Part shown: positions 17,052 through 25,789 of the stretch, piece by piece | Layout: the number at the start of each line of letters is the position of its first letter | Numbering within the stretch: the first letter of the stretch is position 1 | NCBI RefSeq assembly: GCF_001426705.1 | Contig: NZ_LMFC01000001.1 | Coordinates: 1,703,355 to 1,767,354, forward strand | DNA length: 64,000 bases | DNA from: Cellulomonas sp. Root485 | GTDB lineage: Bacteria > Actinomycetota > Actinomycetes > Actinomycetales > Cellulomonadaceae | Direction of reading: 5' to 3' | Translations under genes and position numbers: made by a program | Notes under the pieces: generated by a model | Told to the model about the DNA's origin: nothing | Seen by the model: the letters and a program-made list of their open reading frames with translations, nothing else | Databases searched by the model: none

Positions 17052-19325
17052 TCACCCGGGTGGTCGGTCGTGCGGGAGCGCGGCGTCCAGCTCCTGCAGC
17101 CGCTCGATCGCCGCGTCCCGCGACGCGACGCCCAGCTTGCGGTAGGCGGACTTCAGGTGGGACTTCACCGTGTTGTAGGAGATGTAGAGCTGGTCGGCGA
17201 TCTCGCGCTGCTGGAGCCCGTCCGCGGCGAGACGCAGGACGACGATCTCCCGCGCCGACAGCTCCTCGCCGAACTCGCCTGCGTGCCGCGTGGGCGCGGA
17301 CAGCACGGCGCGCAGGGCGGCCGCGCGTGCTACCAGCGCGCCCGGGTCGGGCAGCCGGTCGAGGATCTCCTGCGCCCGGTCCACCGCGTCCGACGCGCCG
17401 GCGGCGTGGCCCACGAGGCGCTCGGTCGCCGCGAGCAGGAGCAGGGCGTCGGCCAGCCACGCGCTGCGGGGCATGTCCTCGAGGATGTCGATCGCGCAGC
17501 GCACGGCGCTCAAGGCGCCCTGCGGGTCGCCCACCCGGCGCGACCGCTCCCCCTGCGCGAGGAGCAGGACGGCCGCGGGGACCGACCGGTCGGCGCCGAC
17601 CGCACGCAGGACGTCGGCCAGGCGGTCGAGCAGCGGGTCCGCATGGGACTCCGCTCCGGTCGACGACTCCGCGAGGCCGAGGTTCCCGACGGCGAACGCG
17701 AGCATGATCGGGTTGGCGTCGCTGATCTCCCCCACCGCGACCCGCAGCGTCGAGGCCGCCGCGTCACCGGCCCCCGCCAGACGCTGTGCCTGCCCGAGAC
17801 AGGCCAGCGCGATGCCGTGCCAGCTCGGGTTCGGGGCGCCCTCGACGGCTCGGCGCGCCGCGTCCAGAGCGCGGCCTACGTCGTTGACGCCCATGGCGCT
17901 GTCCAGGAAGTCGACCCGGAACCCGAGCGGGAGACCGCCCGCGTCCACCGCGCCGAGATCGCCGGTGCGCGCCACGTCGAGCCAGTCCGCCGCGTCGTCG
18001 AGGTGGTTCGCCAGGCTCGCTGCCACCGCCCTGACGAACGCGAGCTCGGGGTCCCGCAGGGCCTCGGGCCACGCGAGCGCCGCGAGCCAGCGCCGGATGT
18101 TCGCGCCGCGTCCGGTTGCCGACATCGGCTGGACCTGCGCCGCCACCAGGCGTGACGCCAGGTGCACGTCGTGCGCCGCGATCGCGTGGTCCGTCGCGGC
18201 CTCGATGTCACCGGCGTCCTCGAGCCACGCGGCGGCCCGCGCGTGCAGCACCGGCACCAGCCCGGGCCGCGTCCTCGTCAGCTCGACCCGCAGGGCCTGG
18301 GTGAACAGCTGGTGCGGCTGGTACCACTCCCCCGCGCTGTCCACCGAGATGAACAGGTTCGCCCGCTCCAGGTCGGCCAGGAGCGCGCCGGAGCCCGTCG
18401 TCCCCGTGACCGCGTCGCACAGCGGCCCGGTGAACCGGCCGAGGACCGAGACCTGGAGCAGGAAGTCGCGGGTCGCCGGGTCGAGCAGGTCGAGGACGTC
18501 CTGTGCCAGGTAGTCGACGACGTGCCGGCTCGCCCCGGAGAACTGCTCGATGAACGTGGCCCTCCCATGCTCCGGCATGAGCAGCGACGCCAGGCGCAGC
18601 GGGGCCGGCCAGCCACCCGTGCGTTCCGCCAGCTGATGTCCCTCCGTCGGCGTCAGTCCCGCCAGGCCGATGCCGTCGAAGAAGCTCGCCACCTCGGCCT
18701 CGTCGAACCGCAGCGCGTCCGCCCGGACCTCGACCAGGTCCCCGCCGGCGCGAAGCCGCGCGACGCCCAGCGCCGGGTCCGACCGGGTCGAGACCACCAG
18801 CTGGACCCGCTCGGGCCGGTACCTCAGGAACTCCGCGAGCAGCGCACTGATCTCGGGGGTCTCCGCGCGGTGGTAGTCGTCGAGGACGAGCACCAGGTCG
18901 TCGTCGCCACCGGCCAGCGCGTCGAACAGCCGCGGCATCGCGACGTCACCGATCCGGCGGGGCCGTGCCCGCATCGCGGCCACCGTGGCGCCGGTGACGC
19001 GGGGCTCCACGCCGGACAGCGCCGCCGCGACATGGCTCCAGAACCGCTGCGGCTCGCAGTCCCCGGCGTCGAGTGACACCCACGCGAACCGGCCGAGGCG
19101 GTCGGTCAGCGCCCATTCGGCCAGCAACGTGGTCTTGCCGAACCCGGCCGGCGCGGAGACCAGCGTCAGGCTGCGGCCTCTCCCGGCGCGCAGGGTGTCC
19201 AGCAATGCCGGACGGCGGACCGAACCACGCGGCAGTCGCGGTGGTACCAGCTTCGCCCGGACCACGCCCCGCTCCGACGCCGGCCGGAGCCGACGTGCCT
19301 GTTCAGAGCCGATGTCGTGCGTCAC
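17052..19325 (-). CDS. Large ATP-binding LuxR-family regulator (MalT/LAL-like)
   Basis: A 757-residue STAND-type regulator. An N-terminal NTPase carries Walker A APAGFGKTTL (near 58-67) and Walker B LVLVLDDYH (near 145). The NTPase is followed by a winged-helix and arm region, a long helical repeat (TPR-like, ~350-680), and a C-terminal LuxR helix-turn-helix (~690-750: LSAREIVVLRLAADGLQQREIADQL, then YNTVKSHLKSAYRKLG; motifs quoted in part). MalT-like proteins activate transcription when an inducer allows ATP-driven oligomerisation. Targets are unknown; the divergent promoter region 19326-19540 with its short tandem repeats is a candidate. Confidence 0.92.
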   Translation of the reverse strand: MTHDIGSEQARRLRPASERGVVRAKLVPPRLPRGSVRRPALLDTLRAGRGRSLTLVSAPAGFGKTTLLAEWALTDRLGRFAWVSLDAGDCEPQRFWSHVAAALSGVEPRVTGATVAAMRARPRRIGDVAMPRLFDALAGGDDDLVLVLDDYHRAETPEISALLAEFLRYRPERVQLVVSTRSDPALGVARLRAGGDLVEVRADALRFDEAEVASFFDGIGLAGLTPTEGHQLAERTGGWPAPLRLASLLMPEHGRATFIEQFSGASRHVVDYLAQDVLDLLDPATRDFLLQVSVLGRFTGPLCDAVTGTTGSGALLADLERANLFISVDSAGEWYQPHQLFTQALRVELTRTRPGLVPVLHARAAAWLEDAGDIEAATDHAIAAHDVHLASRLVAAQVQPMSATGRGANIRRWLAALAWPEALRDPELAFVRAVAASLANHLDDAADWLDVARTGDLGAVDAGGLPLGFRVDFLDSAMGVNDVGRALDAARRAVEGAPNPSWHGIALACLGQAQRLAGAGDAAASTLRVAVGEISDANPIMLAFAVGNLGLAESSTGAESHADPLLDRLADVLRAVGADRSVPAAVLLLAQGERSRRVGDPQGALSAVRCAIDILEDMPRSAWLADALLLLAATERLVGHAAGASDAVDRAQEILDRLPDPGALVARAAALRAVLSAPTRHAGEFGEELSAREIVVLRLAADGLQQREIADQLYISYNTVKSHLKSAYRKLGVASRDAAIERLQELDAALPHDRPPG

Positions 19326-19377
19326 GAACTCTCCCCAGGGCCGCTTGATCGCACCCTAGACCCCACGACGCCCGCCC

Positions 19378-19395
19378 GGACACACCGGACACACC
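19378..19395 (+). repeat. Tandem GGACACACC repeat
   Basis: Two head-to-tail copies of GGACACACC, followed by a partial copy (GGACAC at 19397-19402), lie about 55 nt upstream of the LuxR-family gene and in the divergent promoter of the next gene. Further on, GGGTGATC occurs twice (from 19411 and 19427). These could be binding sites of the regulator itself. Confidence 0.4.
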
Positions 19396-19540
19396 AGGAC
19401 ACGCTCACCCGGGTGATCCGTGCCGGGGGTGATCCCGAGACCTCCCCCGTCGCCCCACGATCGCAGGGGGCCTCGACCGGAGGTCTCACGACCACCCCGG
19501 GCTCGGGCCCGACGGTCACGTCACGACGAAGGAGACCGTC

Positions 19541-19939
19541 ATGGGCTTGACGACGACGTTCGGGAGCGGCGACATCCTGCTCTTCATGCTCGAGTTCTTC
19601 CTGTTCATCATCTGGTTCTGGCTGCTGATCGCCATCTTCGGCGACCTCTTCCGTGACGACGAGACGGGCGGGGGCGTCAAGGCCCTGTGGGTCGTGTTCC
19701 TGATCCTGCTGCCGTTCCTCGGGATCCTGCTGTACCTGATCGTGCGCGGGAAGGGCATGGGCGCCCGCCAGGCAGCCCAGATGCAGGCCGCGCAGTCCGC
19801 CTTCGACGACCGGATCCGGAGCGCGTCCTCGTCGTCGTCGTCGCCGGCCGACCAGATCGCCCAGGCCAAGTCGCTGCTCGACTCCGGCGCGATCGACCAG
19901 GCCGAGTTCGCCAAGCTCAAGGCCGCGGCTCTGGCCTGA
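19541..19939 (+). CDS. Small membrane protein, PLDc_N plus SHOCT domain
   Basis: A 132-residue protein with two hydrophobic helices (LLFMLEFFLFIIWFWLLIAIF near 13-33 and ALWVVFLILLPFLGILLYLIV near 48-68). After a Ser-rich linker there is a SHOCT motif (about 103-131: DQIAQAKSLLDSGAIDQAEF). This PLDc_N-SHOCT arrangement is widespread in actinobacteria and probably mediates membrane-associated oligomerisation. A GAAGGAG site precedes the ATG. No enzymatic role is expected. Confidence 0.85.
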   Translation: MGLTTTFGSGDILLFMLEFFLFIIWFWLLIAIFGDLFRDDETGGGVKALWVVFLILLPFLGILLYLIVRGKGMGARQAAQMQAAQSAFDDRIRSASSSSSSPADQIAQAKSLLDSGAIDQAEFAKLKAAALA

Positions 19940-19956
19940 GGCGCACGCCCGACCCT

Positions 19957-19988
19957 GGCGGCTCGGCGAACCACCTCGCCGGGCCGCC
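19957..19988 (+). terminator. GC-rich hairpin after the SHOCT gene
   Basis: A 13-bp stem with one T-G wobble (left arm 19957-19969, right arm 19976-19988) and loop ACCACC. There is no T-tract, so it is at most a tract-less terminator or an mRNA-stability element. Confidence 0.4.
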
Positions 19989-20012
19989 GCCGCAGCGCGA
20001 GAGGACGAGAAC

Positions 20013-21179
20013 GTGGACGGAACGATGGGCACGGCCCGACCGCACCGCCGACCGTGGCACCTCGCGACGGCGGTCGTCGCGGCCGCCGGACTGTTCGCCA
20101 CCGTGTCCGCCTGCACCACCCCGGACCCCGAACGCTCACCGGTCGATCTCGCGCGGGCCGACGTGGCGGCGAAGGAGGAGGCGCTCACCGAGGCGCAGAC
20201 CGCGGCCACCGATGCGGAGGCGCAGTTCTGCACGGCCGGGTCCACCTACATCACGGCCCTCGACCGCTACGGCGACGTCCTGCACGACACCGCGGTCACC
20301 GTCGGCGACGTCCGCACCGCCGGCGAGGACCTCACCGAGCCCGGCGAGGAGACCACGGACGCCGCCGAGGCCGTGGTCAGCACCCGGGAGTCGCTCGCCG
20401 ACGCCCAGCAGGACCTCGCCGACGCCCAGGCGACGCTGGCCGCGGCGGAGGCGACCGCGGCAGGCCAGGAGCCGCCCGAGCCGGCGCCGGTCGAGGAGTC
20501 CGAGGAACCCGCAGCTCCGACAGTCGACGTGACCCGCGTGCAGCAGGCGCAGGAGGACCTCGACGCCACCCGGGGCGGGCTCAGCGACGACACCCCGCTG
20601 GCCCAGGCGGCCGAGCAGTTCAACTCCGCCGTCGTCGCCCTCGAGATGGCCTGGATCCGGCTGTTCGTCCAGTCCGGGTGCATCACGGACGAGGACCAGG
20701 CGCAGGCGGCGGCCGCCGTGAGCGCCTACACCGTCGCGATCCAGCAGCAGCTGACGGACGCTGGGTACTACACCGGCGCGATCGACGGCATCTACGGCCC
20801 GCAGACGGTGGCGGCCGTCGAGGCCCTGCAGGACGCCGCCGGCCTCCCCCAGACCGGGACGATGGACAAGGCCACCGAGGCGGCGCTCCGGGCTCAGCTG
20901 GAAGCCGCGGGCAGCGCCGCCGCTCAGGCCAGCCTGGCGTCGACCGCCGCGCTCCAGCAGACCCTCAAGCTCGCCGGCTACTGGGACGCCCCGGTCGACG
21001 GGCAGTGGACGGACGCGCTGACGGCCGCAGTCGGCGCCGCACAGACCGATCTCGGTGTCCCGGTCACCGGCACGGTGGATGCCGCCACGATCGCGGCCTT
21101 CCAGCAGGCCGTCGCCGACGCCAAGGAGCCTGCGGCGCCCACCGAGGAACCGGAGCCGTCCCCCTCGACCGAGGACTGA
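20013..21179 (+). CDS. Secreted lipoprotein with coiled coil and two peptidoglycan-binding domains
   Basis: A 388-residue exported lipoprotein. The N-terminal positively charged signal ends in the lipobox FATVSAC (Cys34). An Ala/Glu/Asp-rich, coiled-coil-like region follows (~45-200). Two PG_binding_1 modules end the protein: LTDAGYYTGAIDGIYGPQTVAAVEALQ (near 245) and LKLAGYWDAPVDGQW (near 318), the motifs quoted in part. It probably anchors in the membrane and touches the cell wall. GTG 20013 has a GAGAGGA site; ATG 20025 is an alternative. A short acidic Pro/Ser tail closes the protein. Confidence 0.85.
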   Translation: MDGTMGTARPHRRPWHLATAVVAAAGLFATVSACTTPDPERSPVDLARADVAAKEEALTEAQTAATDAEAQFCTAGSTYITALDRYGDVLHDTAVTVGDVRTAGEDLTEPGEETTDAAEAVVSTRESLADAQQDLADAQATLAAAEATAAGQEPPEPAPVEESEEPAAPTVDVTRVQQAQEDLDATRGGLSDDTPLAQAAEQFNSAVVALEMAWIRLFVQSGCITDEDQAQAAAAVSAYTVAIQQQLTDAGYYTGAIDGIYGPQTVAAVEALQDAAGLPQTGTMDKATEAALRAQLEAAGSAAAQASLASTAALQQTLKLAGYWDAPVDGQWTDALTAAVGAAQTDLGVPVTGTVDAATIAAFQQAVADAKEPAAPTEEPEPSPSTED

Positions 21180-21191
21180 CCCGCGAGCGAC

Positions 21192-21215
21192 GGACACCAC
21201 GTGGGACCGGTGTCC
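21192..21215. repeat. Perfect inverted repeat upstream of the GH3 gene
   Basis: GGACACC at 21192-21198 and GGTGTCC at 21209-21215 form a 7-bp inverted repeat with a 10-nt spacer. It lies between the lipoprotein stop and the beta-glucosidase start. It could be an operator for the glucosidase or a weak transcript-end hairpin; no T-run follows. Confidence 0.35.
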
Positions 21216-21334
21216 GCCCAGTGACCCGTCGGGGTTGCGGTGTGTCCGAGCGGGTGAAGACTGGGCCGCTCGGCAGAGGACCGCCGAACGGCAACGACGC
21301 TCGCAGGCACCTCTGCACTGCTAGGGGGTGTCTC

Positions 21335-24061
21335 ATGTCTTCTCGTCGTCACCTCGCGCGGTCTCGTTCCGCGCGCGCGTCCGCGCTCGTCGCGCTCTGC
21401 GCTCTCGCGCTCGCCGTCCCCGCCGGCGCCGCGTCGGGTGCGCCGGACGATCCCGACGGCGAAGCCGCCGTCACGCAACGCCTCCAGGAGGTGCAGTCGC
21501 TGCCGTCGCAGTGGTGGTGGGACGAGTCCGGTCCGGACACCCGACGCGCGCGGGCGCTGCTGCGGCAGATGACCCTCGACGAGAAGGTGGACATGCTCCA
21601 CGGCGAGCTGAACAACTTCTACGGCTTCTACAACGGGCCGATCGCGCGCCTGGGCATCCCCGCACTCACGATGGCGGACGGCCCCGCGGGGGTGCGGATC
21701 GCGAACCCCGACGTGAACGACCAGGAAGCCACCCAGCTGCCGGCGCCCCTCGCCCTGGCGGCCACGTGGGACGCCGCGCTCGCCGAGCAGTACGGCCAGG
21801 TCGCCGGCGACGAGGCCTTCCGCACGGGCCACAACGTCCTGCTCTCCCCCGCGGTCGACATCGCCCGCGTGGCGCAGGCGGGTCGCGCGTTCGAGGCGCT
21901 CGGCGAGGACCCGCTGCTGTCCGGGACGATCGGAGCCGCCGAGATCCGTGGCATCCAGTCGCACCCCGTCGTCGCGGACATCAAGCACTACAACGTGTAC
22001 ACGCAGGAGACCAACCGCCTCAGCGGCGGGAACGCCGTGGTCGACGAGCGGGCGCTGCAGGAGATCTACACACGCCCGTTCGCGATCGGTGTCGAGCAGG
22101 GCCGACCCGGCTCGGCCATGTGCGCGTTCAACAAGGTCAACGGCGTGTACGCGTGCGAGAGCGACGAGCTGCTCAACCGCATCCTCAAGGCGCAGCTCGA
22201 CTTCGAGGGCTGGGTGATGAGCGACTACGGCGCCACCCACAGCACCACGCAGGCGATCCTCGGCGGCCTCGACCAGGAGATGCCGGGCAACACCACCCCG
22301 CAGACAGGTCCGGGCACGTGCTACTTCTGCGGACCGCTGCTCGACGCCGTCCGCGCCGGCCAGGTGCCGGTCTCCCGGATCGACGACGCCGTCCTGCGGA
22401 TCCTGCGACCCATGTTCGCGCTGGGGCTCTTCGACAACCCGCCGGTCGTGTCGGCGCTGCCCGAGGCCGAGCACGGCGCGTTCGCGCGGCAGGTCGCCGA
22501 GCGGTCGGCCGTGCTGCTCAAGAACGACTCCGCGGCCCTCCCCCTGCAGCCGAGCGTCGGGTCGATCGCCGTCATCGGCGCGGACGCCGACACGGTCGTG
22601 GCCGGAGGGGGCAGCTCGCTGGTCAAGCCCACCTACACGGTGAGCCCGCTGGAGGGCATCCAGGCCCGTGCGGGGGCGGGGGTCCTCGTCCGGCACGTCG
22701 CCGGCGCCGACCCCGTGACGTCCGCGTCGCTCATCCCGGGACCGGACCCGATCCCGTCGGACTTCCTGTCGACGGGATCGGAGAACGGTCTGCGGGCCGA
22801 GTACTTCACCGAGCCGGACTTCACCGGGCCGATCGCGGACCGCACCGACCCCTACGCCGCCATCAACGCGGGGTTCTTCCTGTTCCAGGGGTTCAACGCC
22901 CAGTCCCCGCACTTCCCGCTGCAGACGCGGGACATGGCGGGATCGATCCGGTGGACGGGCACGCTCACCGCACCGGTCGACGGGACCTACGGCCTCGCCG
23001 TCACCACGACGGGGAGCGCGACGGTCACCCTGGACGGCGTCGCGGTGCTCATCGCCGAGCCGACCGGTGAGGTGTCCACGACGACCGTCGACGTCGACCT
23101 CGTCGCGGGCGTCGAGCACGAGCTGCTCGTCGAGTACGTCAACGACGGCCCCGGCGGCACCGACGCCGGCGCCGTGTTCCAGCTCGGCTGGACCACGCCG
23201 GACGGCATCGTCGCACCGCAGGCGCTGGCCGCCGCCGGCCTCGCGCGCTCGTCGCAGGCCGCGGTCGTCCTGGTCCGCGACTACTCCAGCGAGGGCGGGG
23301 ACAAGCCCGACCTCGACCTGCCCAACGGTCAGGCCGAGCTCATCCGGCAGGTCGCAGCAGCCAACCCCCGCACGGTCGTCGTGCTCGTCGCCGGGGGTGC
23401 GGTGCAGACCTCCGACTGGGAGGCGGGCGTCCCGGCGATCCTGCACTCGTGGTTCGGCGGTCAGGAGCAGGGCAACGCCCTGGCGGGAATCCTGTTCGGT
23501 GACGTCAACCCGTCCGGCCGGCTGCCGATCACCCTGCCCGTCGACGAGGACAGCACCCCGGTGAGCACTCCGGAGCAGTACCCCGGCGTCGGGCTGGACC
23601 AGCAGTTCAGCGAGGGCATCTACGTGGGCTACCGCGGGTACGAGGAGTTCGGCATCGCACCCCAGTACCCGTTCGGGCACGGGCTGTCGTACACGACGTA
23701 CGACTACCGCAACCTGCGCACGGCACCGGCCGCGAACGGCGGCCTCCAGGTCAAGGTCGCCGTCCGGAACACCGGGGCGGTCGCCGGCACCGAGACGGTC
23801 CAGGTCTACGTCGGCAACCTGCCCACCCGGCAGGTGCAGAGCGCCCCGAAGGTGCTGGCCGGCTGGGCGACCGTGACGCTGCAGCCGGGCGAGCGCCGGC
23901 AGGTCACCGTCGCGCTCAGCCCCGAGTCCGTGTCCTACTGGGACGTCGACCGCGACCGCTGGCGCACGCCCCGCGGCGACATCCCTGTGTTCGTCGGCTC
24001 GTCCTCGGCCGACATCCGGCTCACGGGAACGCTCCGGACGGGAGGCAGCCCCGCGCGGTGA
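21335..24061 (+). CDS. Secreted GH3 beta-glucosidase with PA14 insert
   Basis: A 908-residue exported glycoside hydrolase family 3 enzyme. A signal peptide (~1-35, ending near AGAASGAP) is followed by the (beta/alpha)8 domain with substrate-binding blocks TMADGPAGVR and VADIKHYNVY. The catalytic nucleophile is Asp297 in VMSDYGATHS, where Tyr replaces the more common Trp. The C-terminal alpha/beta sandwich is split by a PA14 domain (~484-625, starting LRAEYFTEPDFTG). A fibronectin-like domain ends the protein (~790-890). Likely activity is removal of terminal beta-D-glucosyl or xylosyl units outside the cell. ATG 21335 follows AGGGGG. Confidence 0.93.
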   Translation: MSSRRHLARSRSARASALVALCALALAVPAGAASGAPDDPDGEAAVTQRLQEVQSLPSQWWWDESGPDTRRARALLRQMTLDEKVDMLHGELNNFYGFYNGPIARLGIPALTMADGPAGVRIANPDVNDQEATQLPAPLALAATWDAALAEQYGQVAGDEAFRTGHNVLLSPAVDIARVAQAGRAFEALGEDPLLSGTIGAAEIRGIQSHPVVADIKHYNVYTQETNRLSGGNAVVDERALQEIYTRPFAIGVEQGRPGSAMCAFNKVNGVYACESDELLNRILKAQLDFEGWVMSDYGATHSTTQAILGGLDQEMPGNTTPQTGPGTCYFCGPLLDAVRAGQVPVSRIDDAVLRILRPMFALGLFDNPPVVSALPEAEHGAFARQVAERSAVLLKNDSAALPLQPSVGSIAVIGADADTVVAGGGSSLVKPTYTVSPLEGIQARAGAGVLVRHVAGADPVTSASLIPGPDPIPSDFLSTGSENGLRAEYFTEPDFTGPIADRTDPYAAINAGFFLFQGFNAQSPHFPLQTRDMAGSIRWTGTLTAPVDGTYGLAVTTTGSATVTLDGVAVLIAEPTGEVSTTTVDVDLVAGVEHELLVEYVNDGPGGTDAGAVFQLGWTTPDGIVAPQALAAAGLARSSQAAVVLVRDYSSEGGDKPDLDLPNGQAELIRQVAAANPRTVVVLVAGGAVQTSDWEAGVPAILHSWFGGQEQGNALAGILFGDVNPSGRLPITLPVDEDSTPVSTPEQYPGVGLDQQFSEGIYVGYRGYEEFGIAPQYPFGHGLSYTTYDYRNLRTAPAANGGLQVKVAVRNTGAVAGTETVQVYVGNLPTRQVQSAPKVLAGWATVTLQPGERRQVTVALSPESVSYWDVDRDRWRTPRGDIPVFVGSSSADIRLTGTLRTGGSPAR

Positions 24062-24062
24062 C

Positions 24063-24503
24063 CTACGCCGAGCGCCCTTCGGCCAGGTAGGCGAGCCGTC
24101 GCAACGCCTCGGTGTTGCGCGGGACGAGCAGCGCCGTGCGCAGGGGCCGGGGAACCAGCGTTCCCGGTCCGCGCACGGCGTCCTCCGACATCGTGACCGT
24201 GCAGCCGCCGCCGGGCCGGGGGCGCACCACGATCCGGACGCGGGCCTCACCGGCGGGCCACCCGCGCGCCTGAAGGTCGATGCCGCGCTCGGGATCCCAT
24301 CCGCGCGCCACCGACTCGTCGTCGAGCAGCGCCGGCCAGATCCCGACCGAGTGCGCGATCCGTGTGCCGACGGCGGGCCACGCCGGGTCGACGGCCCGGA
24401 TGCGTGACGTGCCGACGACCCACGTGGCGTAGGTCCAGCCGTCGGCCAGCACGGAGAGCACGGCCGACGGAGGGCAGCTGAGGTCGCGGGTGACGGTCGC
24501 CAT
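24063..24503 (-). CDS. SRPBCC (polyketide cyclase/START-like) family protein
   Basis: A 146-residue single-domain protein of the SRPBCC superfamily. The start TVTRDLSCPPSAVLSVLADGW, the middle GTRIAHSVGIWPALLDD and the late helix ALLVPRNTEALRRLAYLAEG match the family pattern of an N-terminal strand, a hydrophobic cavity and a long C-terminal helix. The likely role is binding a hydrophobic small molecule; no catalytic residue is evident. It converges on the beta-glucosidase with a 1-nt gap. Confidence 0.8.
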   Translation of the reverse strand: MATVTRDLSCPPSAVLSVLADGWTYATWVVGTSRIRAVDPAWPAVGTRIAHSVGIWPALLDDESVARGWDPERGIDLQARGWPAGEARVRIVVRPRPGGGCTVTMSEDAVRGPGTLVPRPLRTALLVPRNTEALRRLAYLAEGRSA

Positions 24504-24575
24504 GGCTCGACCGTAGCCACGGGCTCCCGATCGGCAACCCGGCCGGTCCGACGCGCGGCGCCTCCGCGTCGGCGG

Positions 24576-24581
24576 GACACT
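24576..24581 (+). promoter_or_regulatory. -10-like hexamer for the LigD-like gene
   Basis: GACACT lies 6 nt before the GTG at 24588 and there is no Shine-Dalgarno sequence, suggesting leaderless initiation. Confidence 0.3.
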
Positions 24582-24587
24582 CGGGAC

Positions 24588-25685
24588 GTGCCAGATCGCG
24601 AGCGTCTCGCCGCGTACCGGGCGAAGCGCGACCCCGCGCGGACGCCCGAACCGGTGCCCGACACGGACCCCGACGCCTCGACGGCCGGGGGCCGGACGTT
24701 CGTCGTCCAGGAGCACCACGCCCGCGCACTGCACTGGGACTTCCGGCTCGAGCGCGACGGCGTCCTGGTGTCCTGGGCGGTGCCGAAGGGTCTGCCGCCC
24801 GACCCGAGGACCAACCACCTGGCGGTCCACACGGAGGACCACCCGCTCGAGTACGCCACGTTCGAGGGCGAGATCGGGGCAGGCGAGTACGGCGGCGGCC
24901 GGGTCAGCGTGTGGGACCGCGGTACCTACGAGGAGCTGAAGTGGACGGACCGTGAGGTCCAGGTCGTGCTGCACGGCGAGCGCGTCCAGGGCAGGTACGT
25001 GCTGTTCGCGACGCGGTCGAAGGGCAACCCCGACGACGGCCGGAGCTGGATGGTCCACCGGATGGACCCGCCGACGGACCCCGGCTGGACCCCGCTGCCG
25101 ACGCACCTCCTCCCGATGCTCGCGCAGCCGGGCGCGCTGCCGCCGGACGACGGGTCGTGGGCGTACGAGATGGCCTGGGGCGGGGTGCGCGCGATCGCCC
25201 TCGTCGACGGTGGGCGCGTGCGGCTGGGGTCCGGCGACGACGACCTCACCGGTTCCTTCCCCGAGGTCGCCGGGATGGGCGAGCAGCTCGGGTCCACGGT
25301 GGTGGCGCTCGACGGCGAGCTCGTCGCGCTCGACGCCACGGGTGCACCCGATCGTGAGCGGCTGGCAGAGCGCGAGGGCGTCAGCGGGAACGCGGCACGA
25401 CGGCTCGCCCGGACGCACCCCGTGACCTACCTCGTCCACGACGTGCTGCACCTGGACGGACGCTCGACCGTGGAGCGCCGCTACGACGACCGGCGGGCAC
25501 TGCTGGACGCGCTGGGGCTGTCCGGGCGGGCGTGGCGGGTGCCTCCCCCGTTCGACGGGCCGGGTGCGGCGGTCCTCGCCGCCGCCGCGGCGAACGGGTT
25601 CGACGGGATCGTGGCGAAGCGGAGATCGTCGCCGTACCTGCCGGGTACCCGCTCCGCCGACTGGCTCCACGTGTCCTCGGCCTGA
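24588..25685 (+). CDS. LigD-type 3'-phosphoesterase fused to a degenerate DNA ligase domain
   Basis: A 365-residue protein. Residues ~36-150 are an intact LigD phosphoesterase (PE) domain: H43, H49, D51 and R53 in HHARALHWDFRLE match the spacing of the Pseudomonas PE metal and catalytic residues. Residues ~185-365 resemble the nucleotidyltransferase part of an ATP-dependent ligase, with VALDGELVALD and GIVAKRRSSPYLPG in place. In motif I, where ligases have KWDG, this protein has A196-W-G-G, so the AMP-accepting lysine and the following Asp are gone. The C-terminal OB-fold is also missing. It cannot ligate by the known mechanism. It probably trims 3' ends as an orphan PE enzyme with a DNA-binding relic (inference). 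Confidence 0.88.
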   Translation: MPDRERLAAYRAKRDPARTPEPVPDTDPDASTAGGRTFVVQEHHARALHWDFRLERDGVLVSWAVPKGLPPDPRTNHLAVHTEDHPLEYATFEGEIGAGEYGGGRVSVWDRGTYEELKWTDREVQVVLHGERVQGRYVLFATRSKGNPDDGRSWMVHRMDPPTDPGWTPLPTHLLPMLAQPGALPPDDGSWAYEMAWGGVRAIALVDGGRVRLGSGDDDLTGSFPEVAGMGEQLGSTVVALDGELVALDATGAPDRERLAEREGVSGNAARRLARTHPVTYLVHDVLHLDGRSTVERRYDDRRALLDALGLSGRAWRVPPPFDGPGAAVLAAAAANGFDGIVAKRRSSPYLPGTRSADWLHVSSA

Positions 25686-25703
25686 CGGCCGGGCAGGACT
25701 GGC

Positions 25704-25778
25704 GGGGGCGCGGGGTCGGCTCGCCCGCACAGGGCGTCCCGAGGGTCCGTGCGGTGCTCTCGCACCGGGCGCGCCCCC
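25704..25778. terminator. Nested inverted repeats between convergent genes
   Basis: GGGGGCGCG at 25704-25712 pairs perfectly with CGCGCCCCC at 25770-25778. Inside lies a 6-bp hairpin, CGGTGC-TCTC-GCACCG (25752-25767). The position between the converging LigD-like and Hsp20 genes fits a transcription-end structure without T-tracts. Confidence 0.35.
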
Positions 25779-25789
25779 ACCGTGGTCCG

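Noticed and set aside
20978..24859. A 1293-codon open frame antisense to the GH3 beta-glucosidase
   Set aside because: Long antisense frames are expected at this GC content. Its translation has no recognisable domain and is Arg/Gly/Ala/Asp-rich, whereas the plus frame is a complete GH3 enzyme.
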